The notes beneath the pieces are model-generated. The model saw only the letters and a program-made list of their open reading frames with translations. It was not told the DNA's origin and made no database searches. Shown here piece after piece: positions 47,073 through 55,782 of a stretch of DNA of 64,000 bases (positions are counted from its first letter, which is position 1; the number at the start of each line of letters is the position of its first letter). This stretch comes from Azospirillum picis. GTDB lineage: Bacteria > Pseudomonadota > Alphaproteobacteria > Azospirillales > Azospirillaceae. The stretch is taken from contig NZ_JAGINO010000001.1 of assembly GCF_017876115.1 (NCBI RefSeq), forward strand, positions 124,001-188,000. Direction: 5' to 3'. The position numbers and the translations under genes are program-made.

Positions 47073-48245
47073 CTATCGGGTTTCCAACAGGCCGCTCATG
47101 GTCGCGAACAGCTCCGACTTGGCCTCGAAGCCGACGCCGGGCAGGTCCGGAAGGCGCACCCGGCCGTCCTCGACGGCGATGCCGTCGGCGAAGCCGCAGA
47201 AGGGCTTGAAGACGTCGGGGTAGGACTCGTTGCCGCCCAGGTGCAGGCCGGCGGCGATGTTCAGCGACATCTGGTGCCCGCCATGCGGCACCACCCGGCG
47301 GCTCGACCAGCCGTTCTGCGTCAGCATGTCCAGCGTGCGCATGTACTCGACCAGCCCATAGCTCAGCGCGCAGTCGAACTGCAGCCAGTCGCGGTCGGCC
47401 CGCATGCCGCCATGGCGGACGAGGTTGCGGGCGTCCTGGTGGGAGAACAGGTTCTCGCCGGTCGCCATCGGCCGGTCATAGTGGGTTGCCAGTTCCGCCT
47501 GCAAGGCATAATCCAGCGGGTCGCCGGCCTCCTCGTACCAGAACAGCCCGTAGGGCTTCAGCGCCTCGGCATAGGCGATGGCGGTGTCGAGATCGAAGCG
47601 GCCGTTGGCGTCGACGCACAGGTTCCCGCCGGAACCGACGATCTCCAGCACCGCGTCGATGCGGCGGAGATCCTCCTCCAGGGGCGCGCCGCCGATCTTC
47701 ATCTTGACGACCTTGTAGCCGCGGTCGCGGTAGCTGCGCATCTCGTCCTGGAGCGCCTTCAGGTCCTTGCCGGGATAATAGTAGCCGCCGGCGGCATAGA
47801 CCCACACGCTGTCGTCGGCGACGCCGCCGCGGTAGCGGTCGGCCAGCAGCCGGTAGAGCGGCACGCCGGCGATCTTCGCCACGGCGTCCCACACCGCCAT
47901 GTCGATGGTGCCGACGGCGACCGACCGTTCGCCATGGCCGCCGGGCTTCTCGTTGGTCATCAGCCGGGCCCAGATGCGGAAGGGGTCGAGATTCTCGCCC
48001 GTGTCGTCGAGCAGGCTGTCGGACGGCGCGCTCATCAGGCGGGGGATGAAGCGCTCGCGCAGCAGCCCGCCGGCGGCATAGCGGCCGTTGGAGTTGAAGC
48101 CGTAGCCGATCACCGGCCTGCCGTCGCGCACCACGTCGGTGACGACCGCGACGACGCTGCAGGTCATCTGGCTGAAGTCGATGAAGGCGTTGGCGATGTC
48201 CGACTTGATGCCGGCGGTCTGCTCGCGGATCTCGACGATGCGCAT
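47073..48245 (-). CDS. tarD: D-tartrate dehydratase (enolase superfamily)
   Basis: 390 residues. It belongs to the mandelate-racemase branch: VVKMKIGG has the catalytic lysine, CVDANGRFD, YEEAGDPLDY and ATGENLFSHQDA give the metal-binding carboxylates, and VVPHGGHQMSLNIA the histidine. The blocks VGYGFNSNGRY, NEKPGGHGERSVAVGTIDMAVWDAVAKIAG and YAAGGYYYPGKD agree closely with my recollection of Bradyrhizobium TarD, which dehydrates D-tartrate to oxaloacetate. A divergent LysR gene, 152 bases away, probably regulates it. Confidence 0.85.
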   Translation of the reverse strand: MRIVEIREQTAGIKSDIANAFIDFSQMTCSVVAVVTDVVRDGRPVIGYGFNSNGRYAAGGLLRERFIPRLMSAPSDSLLDDTGENLDPFRIWARLMTNEKPGGHGERSVAVGTIDMAVWDAVAKIAGVPLYRLLADRYRGGVADDSVWVYAAGGYYYPGKDLKALQDEMRSYRDRGYKVVKMKIGGAPLEEDLRRIDAVLEIVGSGGNLCVDANGRFDLDTAIAYAEALKPYGLFWYEEAGDPLDYALQAELATHYDRPMATGENLFSHQDARNLVRHGGMRADRDWLQFDCALSYGLVEYMRTLDMLTQNGWSSRRVVPHGGHQMSLNIAAGLHLGGNESYPDVFKPFCGFADGIAVEDGRVRLPDLPGVGFEAKSELFATMSGLLETR

Positions 48246-48397
48246 GGCGGCTCCTCTTGCGGCGTGGTGGCGCGTTTCGTGGCGCCACTGTAGGGATGGT
48301 GCGGGCCGCCGGGCCAATGCCAAGGCTGGAACGCATCATGCGGGTTCGGCATAGGGGCGGGGGAACGGCCGGTCCGGCTTTTCGTGAAGATTGGGCG

Positions 48398-49390
48398 ATG
48401 GAACTCTCCTGGCTCGACGATTTCCTGGCACTGGTGGACAGCGGCAACTTTTCCCGCGCCGCCGATGCGCGCCATCTGACCCAGCCGGCCTTCAGCCGCC
48501 GCATCCGCGCGCTGGAGGATTGGGCCGGCACCCCGCTGTTCGACCGCAGCGGCCAGCCGGTGACCCTTACCGAGGCCGGCCGCCGCTTCCGCCCCTTCGC
48601 CGACGAGACCGTGCGACGCCTGCTGCAGGGGCGGGAGGAGGCGCGGCTGGCCGCCCAGTCCGAAGCGGTCACCTTGCGCTTCGCCGCCACCCACGCCCTG
48701 TCGCTGACCTTCTTCCCCTCCTGGCTGCGGGCGCTGGAATCCCGGTCCCGGCTGGGCGCGATCACGCTGTCGTCGGACAGCATGGAGGCTTGCGAGCGGC
48801 TGATGCTGGCGGGTCAGGCGCAATTCCTGCTGTGCCATGCCCATCCGGCCGCAGCCGGACGCCTGGAGGCGGAGTCCTTCCGCTCGGTGGTGGTGGGAGG
48901 CGACAGGCTGCTGGCGGTCGCGGCGGCGGACGCCGGCGGACGTCCCCGCCATGCCCTGCCGGGCGAGGAGGGAGCGCCGCTGCCGCACCTGTCCTACAGC
49001 CGCGAATCCGGGATGGGGCGCATCCTTGAGGCGGTCCGGGCGGCACAACCGCCGTCGGCGATGCTCGATACCGTCTTCACGTCCCATCTGGCGGCGGTGC
49101 TGCGCACGCTGGCGCGCGACGGCCGCGGGGTCGCCTGGCTGCCGGAAAGCCTGATTGCCGAGGACCTCGCCCGCGGTGCGCTGGTGGCGGCGGGTGGCGA
49201 GGAGTGGAACGTCCCGGTGCAGATCCGGCTGGTCCGCCCGCGGGCGCGCCAGAGTAAGGCGGCGGAAGGCTTCTGGACGTTGGCGGTCGAGGCCGCGCTG
49301 TGGCGCAGCACGGAGTCGCCCGCGGACGTCGGCGGACAGGCCGCTCCGATGGTTGTCGGGTCCGGGGAAGCCATCGAGAAAAAGTTGTAG
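48398..49390 (+). CDS. LysR-family transcriptional regulator
   Basis: 330 residues. The N-terminal winged helix-turn-helix is WLDDFLALVDSGNFSRAAD followed by LTQPAFSRRIRALEDWAGTPLFDR, the LysR signature. The effector domain follows from about residue 90. It is transcribed away from tarD, the usual arrangement for a LysR activator of the neighbouring catabolic gene, so tartrate or a related hydroxy acid is the probable inducer (inference). Confidence 0.88.
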   Translation: MELSWLDDFLALVDSGNFSRAADARHLTQPAFSRRIRALEDWAGTPLFDRSGQPVTLTEAGRRFRPFADETVRRLLQGREEARLAAQSEAVTLRFAATHALSLTFFPSWLRALESRSRLGAITLSSDSMEACERLMLAGQAQFLLCHAHPAAAGRLEAESFRSVVVGGDRLLAVAAADAGGRPRHALPGEEGAPLPHLSYSRESGMGRILEAVRAAQPPSAMLDTVFTSHLAAVLRTLARDGRGVAWLPESLIAEDLARGALVAAGGEEWNVPVQIRLVRPRARQSKAAEGFWTLAVEAALWRSTESPADVGGQAAPMVVGSGEAIEKKL

Positions 49391-49588
49391 CCGCGCCGGC
49401 GGCTGTCGCAGGAATTATGGAGTTTTTAACGGATCGCTCTTTCCGGAGTCGATTTTGCTGGCGCTACCCCTTTGGATCGGGCAAAATTTGCCTACTCGGG
49501 GAAGTGAAGCCGGTCCCCGTTTGCACGGCCTGCAGGTTGTTCGCCGGCTTCCCCGAGAGGCGTCGCGTCAGCGACCGGAGGAACCATC

Positions 49589-49822
49589 ATGGGCGTCAGC
49601 GGCATCGGCGGAGTTGGCGGCTACTACCAGCCACAGCCCTACACCACCCCGCTCAGCAACGGCCCGGAGGCCGCGCAGCGGTCCACGTCGCCGGTCGAGG
49701 CGGCGCAGGACGACGAGGCGGAGCGCGCCCGGCGGCAGCAGGACGCGCAGGCGCCGACCCAGGGCACAGCCGGCGGCAACACCACGCCGACGCGCGGACA
49801 GAGGCTGAACATCACCGTCTGA
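49589..49822 (+). CDS. Small hydrophilic protein upstream of flagellar genes, unknown
   Basis: 77 residues: a glycine/tyrosine-rich start (GVSGIGGVGGYYQPQPY), then an acidic/basic, glutamine-rich disordered tail. CCGGAGGAACC gives a strong ribosome site. There is no known domain. Its position, 158 bases before a FlaG-like gene and close to fliJ/fliI, suggests a motility link (inference). A GANTC site (GAGTC) and TTTTAAC lie in its upstream region. Confidence 0.6.
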   Translation: MGVSGIGGVGGYYQPQPYTTPLSNGPEAAQRSTSPVEAAQDDEAERARRQQDAQAPTQGTAGGNTTPTRGQRLNITV

Positions 49823-49980
49823 CGGCGCAGCCGGACACCGATAGCGAACGAACCACACCGGCGGGCCTGACAGGCGAAACGGCGGGGAGAAGAAAACAGG
49901 GGCGACGGCCTGTTCCGGCCGCCGCCGTCGAGTGGCCAGACAGGCAGCCGGAGAGGCGGCCGGAGGGGCAGGAGGCACCG

Positions 49981-50568
49981 ATGGAGATCAGTGGCGTTTC
50001 CACCACGGCGGCTTTGCGGCCAACGGGTTCCCAGATGGCGGAGCCCGGCGCCGCCGTGCCCGCTCCCGCGGATGCCGTCGGTCAGGCTGCCGCGGCGGTC
50101 GCGGACGGGGCGCCATCCGCGGATGGGGAGGCGCGATCCGGCGGTCCAGGCTATATCAGCCCCTTCCTGCGCTACGATCAGGGCGCACGGGTGGCGGTGC
50201 TCTACTTCCGCGACTTCGACACCGGTGAAACCCAGGACCAGATCCCGTCCCAGCGCGTCGTCGAGGAGTATCGCCGCGCCGCCAGCCGGTTGGCGCAGGA
50301 TGGTCACGCCGCGGCGGAAGGGGATCGCACAAGCGGAGCGCCGAAGGGCGGCAGCCGGACGGCGGGCAGCCCGGAGCCCGGAGCGGTCGGGAACGGTGCG
50401 TCCGGATCGGCAGTGTCCGGATCGGCCACGGCATCCTCCGGCAATGCCGCCCATCCCGGACCGGCCGGGAGCAGCGGCGCGCCCGCATCGTCGGGTGCCT
50501 TTGCGCCACCGGCAACAGGCGGGCGCTTCAGCGGGTCGCCGGGCGGCCTCGTGTCGATGCAGGTGTGA
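49981..50568 (+). CDS. FlaG-like flagellar protein with long disordered tail
   Basis: 195 residues. The central segment YISPFLRYDQGARVAVLYFR, then DFDTGETQDQIPSQRVVEEYRR, resembles the core of FlaG-family proteins (FxxDxxxGxxVVQIxDxxTGExIxQIP). Low-complexity Ala/Gly/Ser regions flank it, the C-terminal one about 90 residues. FlaG influences filament length in some bacteria. The convergent fliJ ends 32 bases after the stop. Confidence 0.65.
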   Translation: MEISGVSTTAALRPTGSQMAEPGAAVPAPADAVGQAAAAVADGAPSADGEARSGGPGYISPFLRYDQGARVAVLYFRDFDTGETQDQIPSQRVVEEYRRAASRLAQDGHAAAEGDRTSGAPKGGSRTAGSPEPGAVGNGASGSAVSGSATASSGNAAHPGPAGSSGAPASSGAFAPPATGGRFSGSPGGLVSMQV

Positions 50569-50600
50569 GCCGCAGCCGGGCGGCTTCCCGGTCGCCGCGT

Positions 50601-51035
50601 TTACCCGCCGGCCGCCTCTTCTTCCGCCTGGCGCCGGCGGAAGCCGACAAGCGCCGTTTCGTCGAGCATGGCGGCGTCCTTGCGCTTCTGCTTGTCGCGT
50701 TCGCGCTTCAGCCGCTCCTCCTCCGCCAGTTCGAACCGCTTCAGCTCCTGGAAGGCTTCCGCCATCTCGTCGGTGGCGATGCTGATCTGCGCCTCGACCT
50801 GCCCCAGCGACTGGCCAAGCCGCCGGCCGCGCTCCATGGCGGCCTGGGCATAGTTGGAATAGGTGAAGGAAACCGAGAAGTCGTCGCGGACCGTCGCCTG
50901 CTCCTGCGCCAGCTCCTGCTTGACCTTCTCGATCTCGTTGCGCAGCCGGTCGGCGAGCGTGTGGAGTTCCGCCAGAACCCGGCGCTTCTCGTCCAGTTGC
51001 AGCTTTTGCAAGCGGATGATCGTCTTGAGGCTCAT
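50601..51035 (-). CDS. fliJ: Flagellar export protein FliJ
   Basis: 144 residues that are almost entirely coiled coil, starting with SLKTIIRLQKLQLDEKRRVL and continuing with heptad-rich Glu/Lys/Arg/Gln segments. This is the FliJ pattern: a stalk in the export ATPase ring, similar to the gamma subunit of F1. The assignment is strengthened by the ATGA overlap with fliI. The start ATG is at 51033-51035. Confidence 0.85.
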   Translation of the reverse strand: MSLKTIIRLQKLQLDEKRRVLAELHTLADRLRNEIEKVKQELAQEQATVRDDFSVSFTYSNYAQAAMERGRRLGQSLGQVEAQISIATDEMAEAFQELKRFELAEEERLKRERDKQKRKDAAMLDETALVGFRRRQAEEEAAGG

Positions 51036-52369
51036 TGCGGCCACTGCACCCCAAAGATTTCAGCGAGCATGGCGTAGCTGCTCTCCAGATCTGTGGATTC
51101 CCGCTTGCCTTGCTTGAGGAAGGCCTCCAGTGCCGGCTGGAAGTGGATCGCCTCGTCGACCTGCGGGTCCGATCCTCGGCGATAGGCGCCCAGCCGGATC
51201 ATTTCGGCCATGTTGTCGTAGGAGGACAGCAGCCGCCGGGCGTGGCCGACCAGCTCGTTCTCGTTGGCGCTGTTGCAGCCCGGCATGGTGCGCGACACGC
51301 TGCGCAGGATGTTGATCGCCGGATAGCGCCCGCGCTCGCCGATCTGCCGTTCCAGCACGATGTGGCCGTCCAGGATGCCGCGGACGGCATCGGCGATCGG
51401 CTCGTTGTGGTCGTCGCCGTCCACCAGGACGGTGAACAGGCCGGTGATGCTGCCCGACCCGACCAGCCCGGGGCCGGCACGCTCCAGCAGGCGCGGCAGC
51501 TCGGCGAAGACGGTCGGCGGGTAGCCCTTGGTGGTCGGCGGCTCGCCGGCCGACAGGCCGATCTCGCGCTGCGCCATGGCGAAACGGGTGACGCTGTCCA
51601 TCATGCACAGCACGTTGCGGCCCTCGTCGCGGAAATGCTCGGCGACCGCCAGGGTCAGGTAGGCAGCCTGCCGGCGCATCAATGGCGCCTCGTCGGAGGT
51701 GGCGCAGACGACGATGCTTCGGGACAATCCTTCCTCGCCGAGATCCTCGGTGATGAATTCCTGCAGCTCGCGCCCGCGCTCGCCGATCAGGCCGATCACC
51801 GCTATCTCGGCGGCGGAAAAACGGGCCAGCATCGACATCACCGACGACTTGCCGACGCCGGAGCCCGCGAAGATGCCCATGCGCTGGCCCAGGCAGCAGG
51901 TCAGGAAGGCGTTGATGGCACGGATGCCGAGGTCGAGCTTCTGGCCGACGCGGGCGCGGGCATGGGCGTTGGGCGGGCTGTTGCGGATCGGCGTTCCCCG
52001 CGGCCCCTTGGGAAGCGGCCCCTTGCCGTCGACCGGCTGGCCCAGCGCGTTGACCACGCGGCCGAGCCACGCGTCGGTCGGGTAGATCGCCGGCTGGTCC
52101 CCGGCGACCAGCGCGCGGCATCCCAGTCCGACCCCGTCCAGCGCCCCGAACGGCATGGCGAGCGCCCTGCCCTGGCGGAACCCCACCACTTCGCAAGGCA
52201 CGGTCCGGCGGTCGCGCGTCTCCACCACGCAACGGCCGCCGACGGACAGCTCCTTTTCGATCCCGCCGACCTCGACCATCAACCCGGACACCGCCGTCAC
52301 ACGGCCGAAGCGGCTGGAGTCGGGAATGGAGTCGATGTCACGGATCAACTGGTCGAAATCGAGCGGCAT
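51032..52369 (-). CDS. fliI: Flagellar type III export ATPase
   Basis: 445 residues. Walker A GIFAGSGVGKSS (165-176), the GERGRELQEFI block, the LCMMDSVTRFAMAQREIGL Walker B region and GSGSITGLFTVLVDGDDHNEPIAD are standard for FliI. It energises export of flagellar subunits with FliH and FliJ. The start MPLDFDQL fits the family. The promoter is shared with divergent ctrA, an interesting arrangement because CtrA controls flagellar genes in many alphaproteobacteria. Confidence 0.95.
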   Translation of the reverse strand: MPLDFDQLIRDIDSIPDSSRFGRVTAVSGLMVEVGGIEKELSVGGRCVVETRDRRTVPCEVVGFRQGRALAMPFGALDGVGLGCRALVAGDQPAIYPTDAWLGRVVNALGQPVDGKGPLPKGPRGTPIRNSPPNAHARARVGQKLDLGIRAINAFLTCCLGQRMGIFAGSGVGKSSVMSMLARFSAAEIAVIGLIGERGRELQEFITEDLGEEGLSRSIVVCATSDEAPLMRRQAAYLTLAVAEHFRDEGRNVLCMMDSVTRFAMAQREIGLSAGEPPTTKGYPPTVFAELPRLLERAGPGLVGSGSITGLFTVLVDGDDHNEPIADAVRGILDGHIVLERQIGERGRYPAINILRSVSRTMPGCNSANENELVGHARRLLSSYDNMAEMIRLGAYRRGSDPQVDEAIHFQPALEAFLKQGKRESTDLESSYAMLAEIFGVQWPQ

Positions 52370-52409
52370 GAGCCCTTCATCGACGTTCCCAAGACGGGAG
52401 ACGTTCCTA

Positions 52410-52536
52410 TTAAGTGGTAATGCAGTGGACGGAGGCGCCGTTAACCACCATGATCGCATCTTCTGATGGAAGGATTAACGTTGTGTAAGCGCTTGGCACT
52501 GGCGTTAAGCTGAATCGTCTGTTAACTTGTGTAAAC
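52410..52536. promoter_or_regulatory. Divergent fliI/ctrA promoter region with TTAA motifs and a GANTC site
   Basis: Within this AT-rich stretch TTAA occurs at 52410, 52441, 52475, 52505 and 52522. TGAA-N7-TTAA (52511-52525) matches the CtrA consensus TTAA-N7-TTAA at seven of eight bases and overlaps GAATC (52512-52516), a CcrM site. TTAACGTTGTGTAA (52475) and TTAACTTGTGTAA (52522) are near repeats. This fits autoregulation of ctrA and control of fliI, as known in Caulobacter relatives; binding itself is inference. Confidence 0.55.
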
Positions 52537-52623
52537 GAGATGGGAGTAACCGGTCATGAAGGACCGGACCCCCTTTCGAAGGTCCGGTAGCGAAAGCGCG
52601 CCATCAAACGTCGGGATATCGCC

Positions 52624-53358
52624 ATGAGGGTTCTGCTGGTTGAAGACGACTCCTCCGTCGCCAAAAGCATCGAGCTGATGCTGAACACGGAAGGCTTCAT
52701 CGTCGATTCTACTGACCTGGGTGAAGACGGGCTGGAGATCGGCAAGCTCTACGACTACGATATCATTATTCTGGATTTGATGTTGCCGGACATCGACGGG
52801 TACGAAGTGCTGCGCCGCCTGCGCGCCGCCCGCGTGACAACCCCGATCCTGATCCTCTCGGGTCTGACCGAGATGGACAACAAGATCAAGGGGCTCGGCT
52901 TCGGCGCCGACGACTACCTGACCAAGCCCTTCGACAAGCGCGAACTCATCGCCCGCATCCAGGCCATCGTACGCCGGTCCAAAGGCCATTCCGACAGCGT
53001 CATCCGCACCGGCCGCCTCACCGTTAACCTTGACACCCGCACCGTCGAGGTCGACCAGTCGCCCCTTCACCTGACCGGCAAGGAATACGGCATCCTGGAG
53101 CTGTTGAGCCTTCGCAAGGGCACGACGCTGACCAAGGAGATGTTCCTGAACCATCTCTATGGCGGCATGGACGAGCCGGAACTGAAGATCATCGACGTCT
53201 TCGTCTGCAAGCTGCGCAAGAAGCTGGCCGCCGCCACCCAGGGCGAGAACTACATCGAGACGGTCTGGGGCCGCGGCTATGTGCTGCGTGACCCGCAGGA
53301 GGAAATGGTGGCCGCCGCTCCGCCGCCGCCGCGGCTTCAGCAGGCCACCACCGGCTGA
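52624..53358 (+). CDS. ctrA: Cell-cycle master response regulator CtrA
   Basis: 244 residues. The receiver [20 protein letters not shown], the phospho-Asp region [17 protein letters not shown], and [20 protein letters not shown] are almost diagnostic for CtrA. The OmpR-type DNA-binding domain has [52 protein letters not shown] and [12 protein letters not shown]. In Rhodospirillales CtrA mainly regulates motility and signalling and is usually not essential. ChpT, its presumed phosphodonor, is encoded 9 kb away. It is divergent from fliI. Confidence 0.97.
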   Translation: MRVLLVEDDSSVAKSIELMLNTEGFIVDSTDLGEDGLEIGKLYDYDIIILDLMLPDIDGYEVLRRLRAARVTTPILILSGLTEMDNKIKGLGFGADDYLTKPFDKRELIARIQAIVRRSKGHSDSVIRTGRLTVNLDTRTVEVDQSPLHLTGKEYGILELLSLRKGTTLTKEMFLNHLYGGMDEPELKIIDVFVCKLRKKLAAATQGENYIETVWGRGYVLRDPQEEMVAAAPPPPRLQQATTG

Positions 53359-53367
53359 CGCGCCATT

Positions 53368-53434
53368 CCTGAGGATGGCGCGCCGCGTTGCATGACGGCG
53401 GCGCGCGGTCCGGGCGGGAATTCACATCCTCAGG
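53368..53434. terminator. Large bulged hairpin after ctrA
   Basis: CCTGAGGATG (53368-53377) pairs with CATCCTCAGG (53425-53434), and the adjoining GCGCGCCGC (53378-53386) pairs with GCGGCGCGC (53398-53406), leaving an 18-base bulge. ATTTTA follows. It probably terminates ctrA and the convergent gene. Confidence 0.5.
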
Positions 53435-53463
53435 ATTTTACCGGGCAGGATGTGCCCGCGAGA

Positions 53464-54672
53464 TCAGGGGGTGGACTTGCGGAGTCCCAGCCATCCGCCA
53501 TCCGCATCGAACGCCACGTCGTAGCCGCGCAGCAGGTGCCGGCCGGTGTTGACGAAGGCGGGGGTGGCGCCGGACGTGACCAGGACCACGCTCGGGGCCG
53601 TCTGGTCGGCGTTGTCGCCCACCGTGAAGCCATACTGCGCCACCGGGGCGACCGCGTCGGGGAACGAGACCGTCACCCGGGCGCCGGGCACCAAGCCGGT
53701 CGCCGTCTGCCCCGGCAGGCTGGGGTTCGGCACCGGCTTGGTCGGAAGCTGCGACGGGTCGGACACCGTCAGGTACATCTGCTCGATGCCCGTGTCGATC
53801 AGCAACGGACCGGATTGGGCAGCCTGACCATTGACCGAAACCGCCATGCCGGCCTGTGCCCAATCACGCGGATCGTTCGATGCGGCCTTGCCGCTGGCGT
53901 CCAGGCTGCGACCCTGGAGCTTGGTCCAGGCGAAGCCTTGGCTGTTGGCCTGGGTCAACCCCACATGCACGCCGTCGCGGGTGATGACATAGCCGGATCG
54001 GACGCTGCTGGCCTGGACCGGCCTGCTGTCCACGGCGACCAAATTCAACAGGGGATTCTTGTCGGGATTGCCCTGCGACTGGCCATCATGCTCCCGCCCG
54101 AATCCCACGCCGAGATAGGCGATGCCCTTGGGCATCTGGGCGACGCCGGTGGGCATCTCGGGTGTGGGTCTGGGATCGGTGCAGGTCGGCTCATCGAGCG
54201 TTTCGTTCCAGCCGGGGCAATGATACTCGGTTTCGACGGCCAGAACCGGCACATTGGCGGTGGCGAGCTGGTTTCCCGCGGGGTCGAGGAAGACCATCTC
54301 GTGCGGGCTCCAGCGGCCGATCCACAGCCGGCTGCTGCTGGACAGGAATTCCCAGCCCTGTTTGTATTGGGCGGCGACCTCCCGGGAATAACCGGGCAGG
54401 TCGGCCGCCGAGATCACCACTCCGGTCGAGCCCGTATCCATGGTCATGGTGAACCGGCCGGGGGAGCCGCCGCCGGGCATCCGAACCAGGAAAGACAGCC
54501 TGGCCGGACCGGTGAAGGGCTTCGGCTCGGTGCCGGAGTCGGCATAGGGCACGAAGCGTGCCGCGGCATATCCCTGTAGATCGGGCGCCGATTGGGCCGA
54601 CGCCGGGGTGGTCATGGCGACCGAGACGGCGGCGGCCATCATGGCGCAGGCGGTCGTGGATAGCATACCCAT
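53464..54672 (-). CDS. Secreted aspartic-protease-like protein with two DTG motifs
   Basis: 402 residues. A signal peptide ends near TTPASAQ. Two aspartic-protease-type motifs are visible: TMTMDTGSTGVVIS (Asp79) and PLLIDTGIEQMYL (Asp293). Each has hydrophobic residues before Asp-Thr-Gly and a beta-strand pattern after it, as in the two lobes of pepsin. The spacing of about 214 residues is of the right order. Four cysteines lie in or near the central loop. Pepsin-like proteases are rare in bacteria, so this may instead be a related, non-proteolytic fold. It stands alone between ctrA and a cold-shock gene. Confidence 0.65.
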   Translation of the reverse strand: MGMLSTTACAMMAAAVSVAMTTPASAQSAPDLQGYAAARFVPYADSGTEPKPFTGPARLSFLVRMPGGGSPGRFTMTMDTGSTGVVISAADLPGYSREVAAQYKQGWEFLSSSSRLWIGRWSPHEMVFLDPAGNQLATANVPVLAVETEYHCPGWNETLDEPTCTDPRPTPEMPTGVAQMPKGIAYLGVGFGREHDGQSQGNPDKNPLLNLVAVDSRPVQASSVRSGYVITRDGVHVGLTQANSQGFAWTKLQGRSLDASGKAASNDPRDWAQAGMAVSVNGQAAQSGPLLIDTGIEQMYLTVSDPSQLPTKPVPNPSLPGQTATGLVPGARVTVSFPDAVAPVAQYGFTVGDNADQTAPSVVLVTSGATPAFVNTGRHLLRGYDVAFDADGGWLGLRKSTP

Positions 54673-55207
54673 CGGAATACGGCTCCTGTTCGGCGAGAGG
54701 AGGATATGGATGGCCGGCGATTTCCCAGTCGGCTGCGGCTTCCCGACCCGGGCCGGAACACGAGGGAAAGGGTCGTGACGCGGACTGTCCGCCCTCTTAC
54801 AGGTAGCATAAGGTCCGCCAAGGCAAAGCCACCATTTGCCGCAAGTGTTGACGACTCCCGCCATGGGAGTGACCCTGCGTCAAGGTGTCTGCACGGAGGT
54901 CCCGCGGACATCCCGGCATAGCCCGAGGTTGCATGCCCGATGAGCTGCCGCGAGCAGCAGCCCGGATCCCGCGCTTCGGCCTCCTTGCGCGCCCATGCAG
55001 ACGAGAGGTCTCGCCGCGCTTGACGGCCGCCCTATTACTCCCCACTTATGTCCAGTCATTCTGCTTCGGACTGCGGGGCGTTCGTCGCCCCTTCGCTTCC
55101 CCCCTTATTCGCGCAACCGCGCCCATTCCCGGGGTTAGCCGATCCCACGTCCAGTCTGATGCGCTGCACCGGTGGTGTAGCGCCCTTTCGTGTTTTGGGA
55201 GACCGCC
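54673..55207. other. Long gene-free region upstream of the cold-shock gene
   Basis: 535 bases with no convincing gene. It must hold the promoter of the minus-strand protease-like gene and the promoter and long leader of the cold-shock gene. A hairpin GCGCTGCACC/GGTGGTGTAGCGC (55161-55183) sits about 25 bases before the cold-shock start and could be a leader structure. Otherwise nothing is recognised. Confidence 0.5.
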
Positions 55208-55417
55208 ATGTCTGTCGGTACCGTCAAATGGTTCAATTCCACCAAGGGCTACGGCTTCATTCAGCCGGACAACGGCGGCCCCGACGTGTTCGTTCACATC
55301 TCCGCGGTGGAGCGCGCCGGTCTGCGCAGCCTCGTCGACGGCCAGAAGATTTCCTATGACGAGCAGCGCGATCCCAAGCGTGGCAAGACTTCGGCGGAAA
55401 ACCTGAAGGCGGTCTGA
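55208..55417 (+). CDS. Single-domain cold-shock protein (CspA family)
   Basis: 69 residues, one complete cold-shock domain: [20 protein letters not shown] (RNP1) and [14 protein letters not shown] (RNP2), ending [10 protein letters not shown]. It is a nucleic-acid chaperone. The ATG at 55208 follows GGGAGACCGCC. A leader of up to about 60 bases may be structured. A strong terminator follows at once, so the unit is monocistronic. Confidence 0.96.
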   Translation: MSVGTVKWFNSTKGYGFIQPDNGGPDVFVHISAVERAGLRSLVDGQKISYDEQRDPKRGKTSAENLKAV

Positions 55418-55443
55418 TCCGTCTGGTCGTCCAACCGCAGCGC

Positions 55444-55475
55444 AAAGGGGCATCGGGAAACCGATGCCCTTTTTC
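55444..55475 (+). terminator. Intrinsic terminator after the cold-shock gene
   Basis: AAAGGGGCATCGG and CCGATGCCCTTT pair around a GAAA tetraloop with one bulged G. The 3' side continues as TTTTT (55470-55474). Confidence 0.92.
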
Positions 55476-55529
55476 CGTGTTGCCCGGACGGTTTGAGGCA
55501 AGAGACACCCGTTCCAGAGGAGAGCCGGC

Positions 55530-55748
55530 ATGGCGTTCAAACCCAACTACAACCAGCAGCGGGCCGAGCGCAATCGGGCCAAGGAACAGAAGAAGCAGGA
55601 AAAGCTTCAGCGCCGTGAAGAGCTGTCGGCCGCCCGCCGTACCACCGACCAGGAGGGGGGCGAACTCCAGGACGAGCAGTCCCAGGACGAGCAGTCCATG
55701 GAACCGCAACCCGATACCGACCCCGCAAGCGGAAACGGCAAGAGCTGA
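55530..55748 (+). CDS. Small charged protein, conserved-looking, unknown
   Basis: 72 residues. The N-terminal half is strongly basic (MAFKPNYNQQRAERNRAKEQ, then KKQEKLQRREE) and helical. The C-terminal half is acidic, with a QDEQSQDEQS repeat. The MAFKPNYNQQR start is one I associate with alphaproteobacterial small proteins of unknown function. CAGAGGAGAG is a strong ribosome site. It lies between the cold-shock gene and another small gene; an RNA- or ribosome-related role is speculative. Confidence 0.75.
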   Translation: MAFKPNYNQQRAERNRAKEQKKQEKLQRREELSAARRTTDQEGGELQDEQSQDEQSMEPQPDTDPASGNGKS

Positions 55749-55782
55749 CGTTTCCGCTGACGATTGAGCAGGAGGACAGGCC

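Noticed and set aside
49460..49490. Sigma-54-like promoter (TGGCGC...) before the flagellar-linked small gene
   Set aside because: The -12 element does not have GC at the required spacing from GG.
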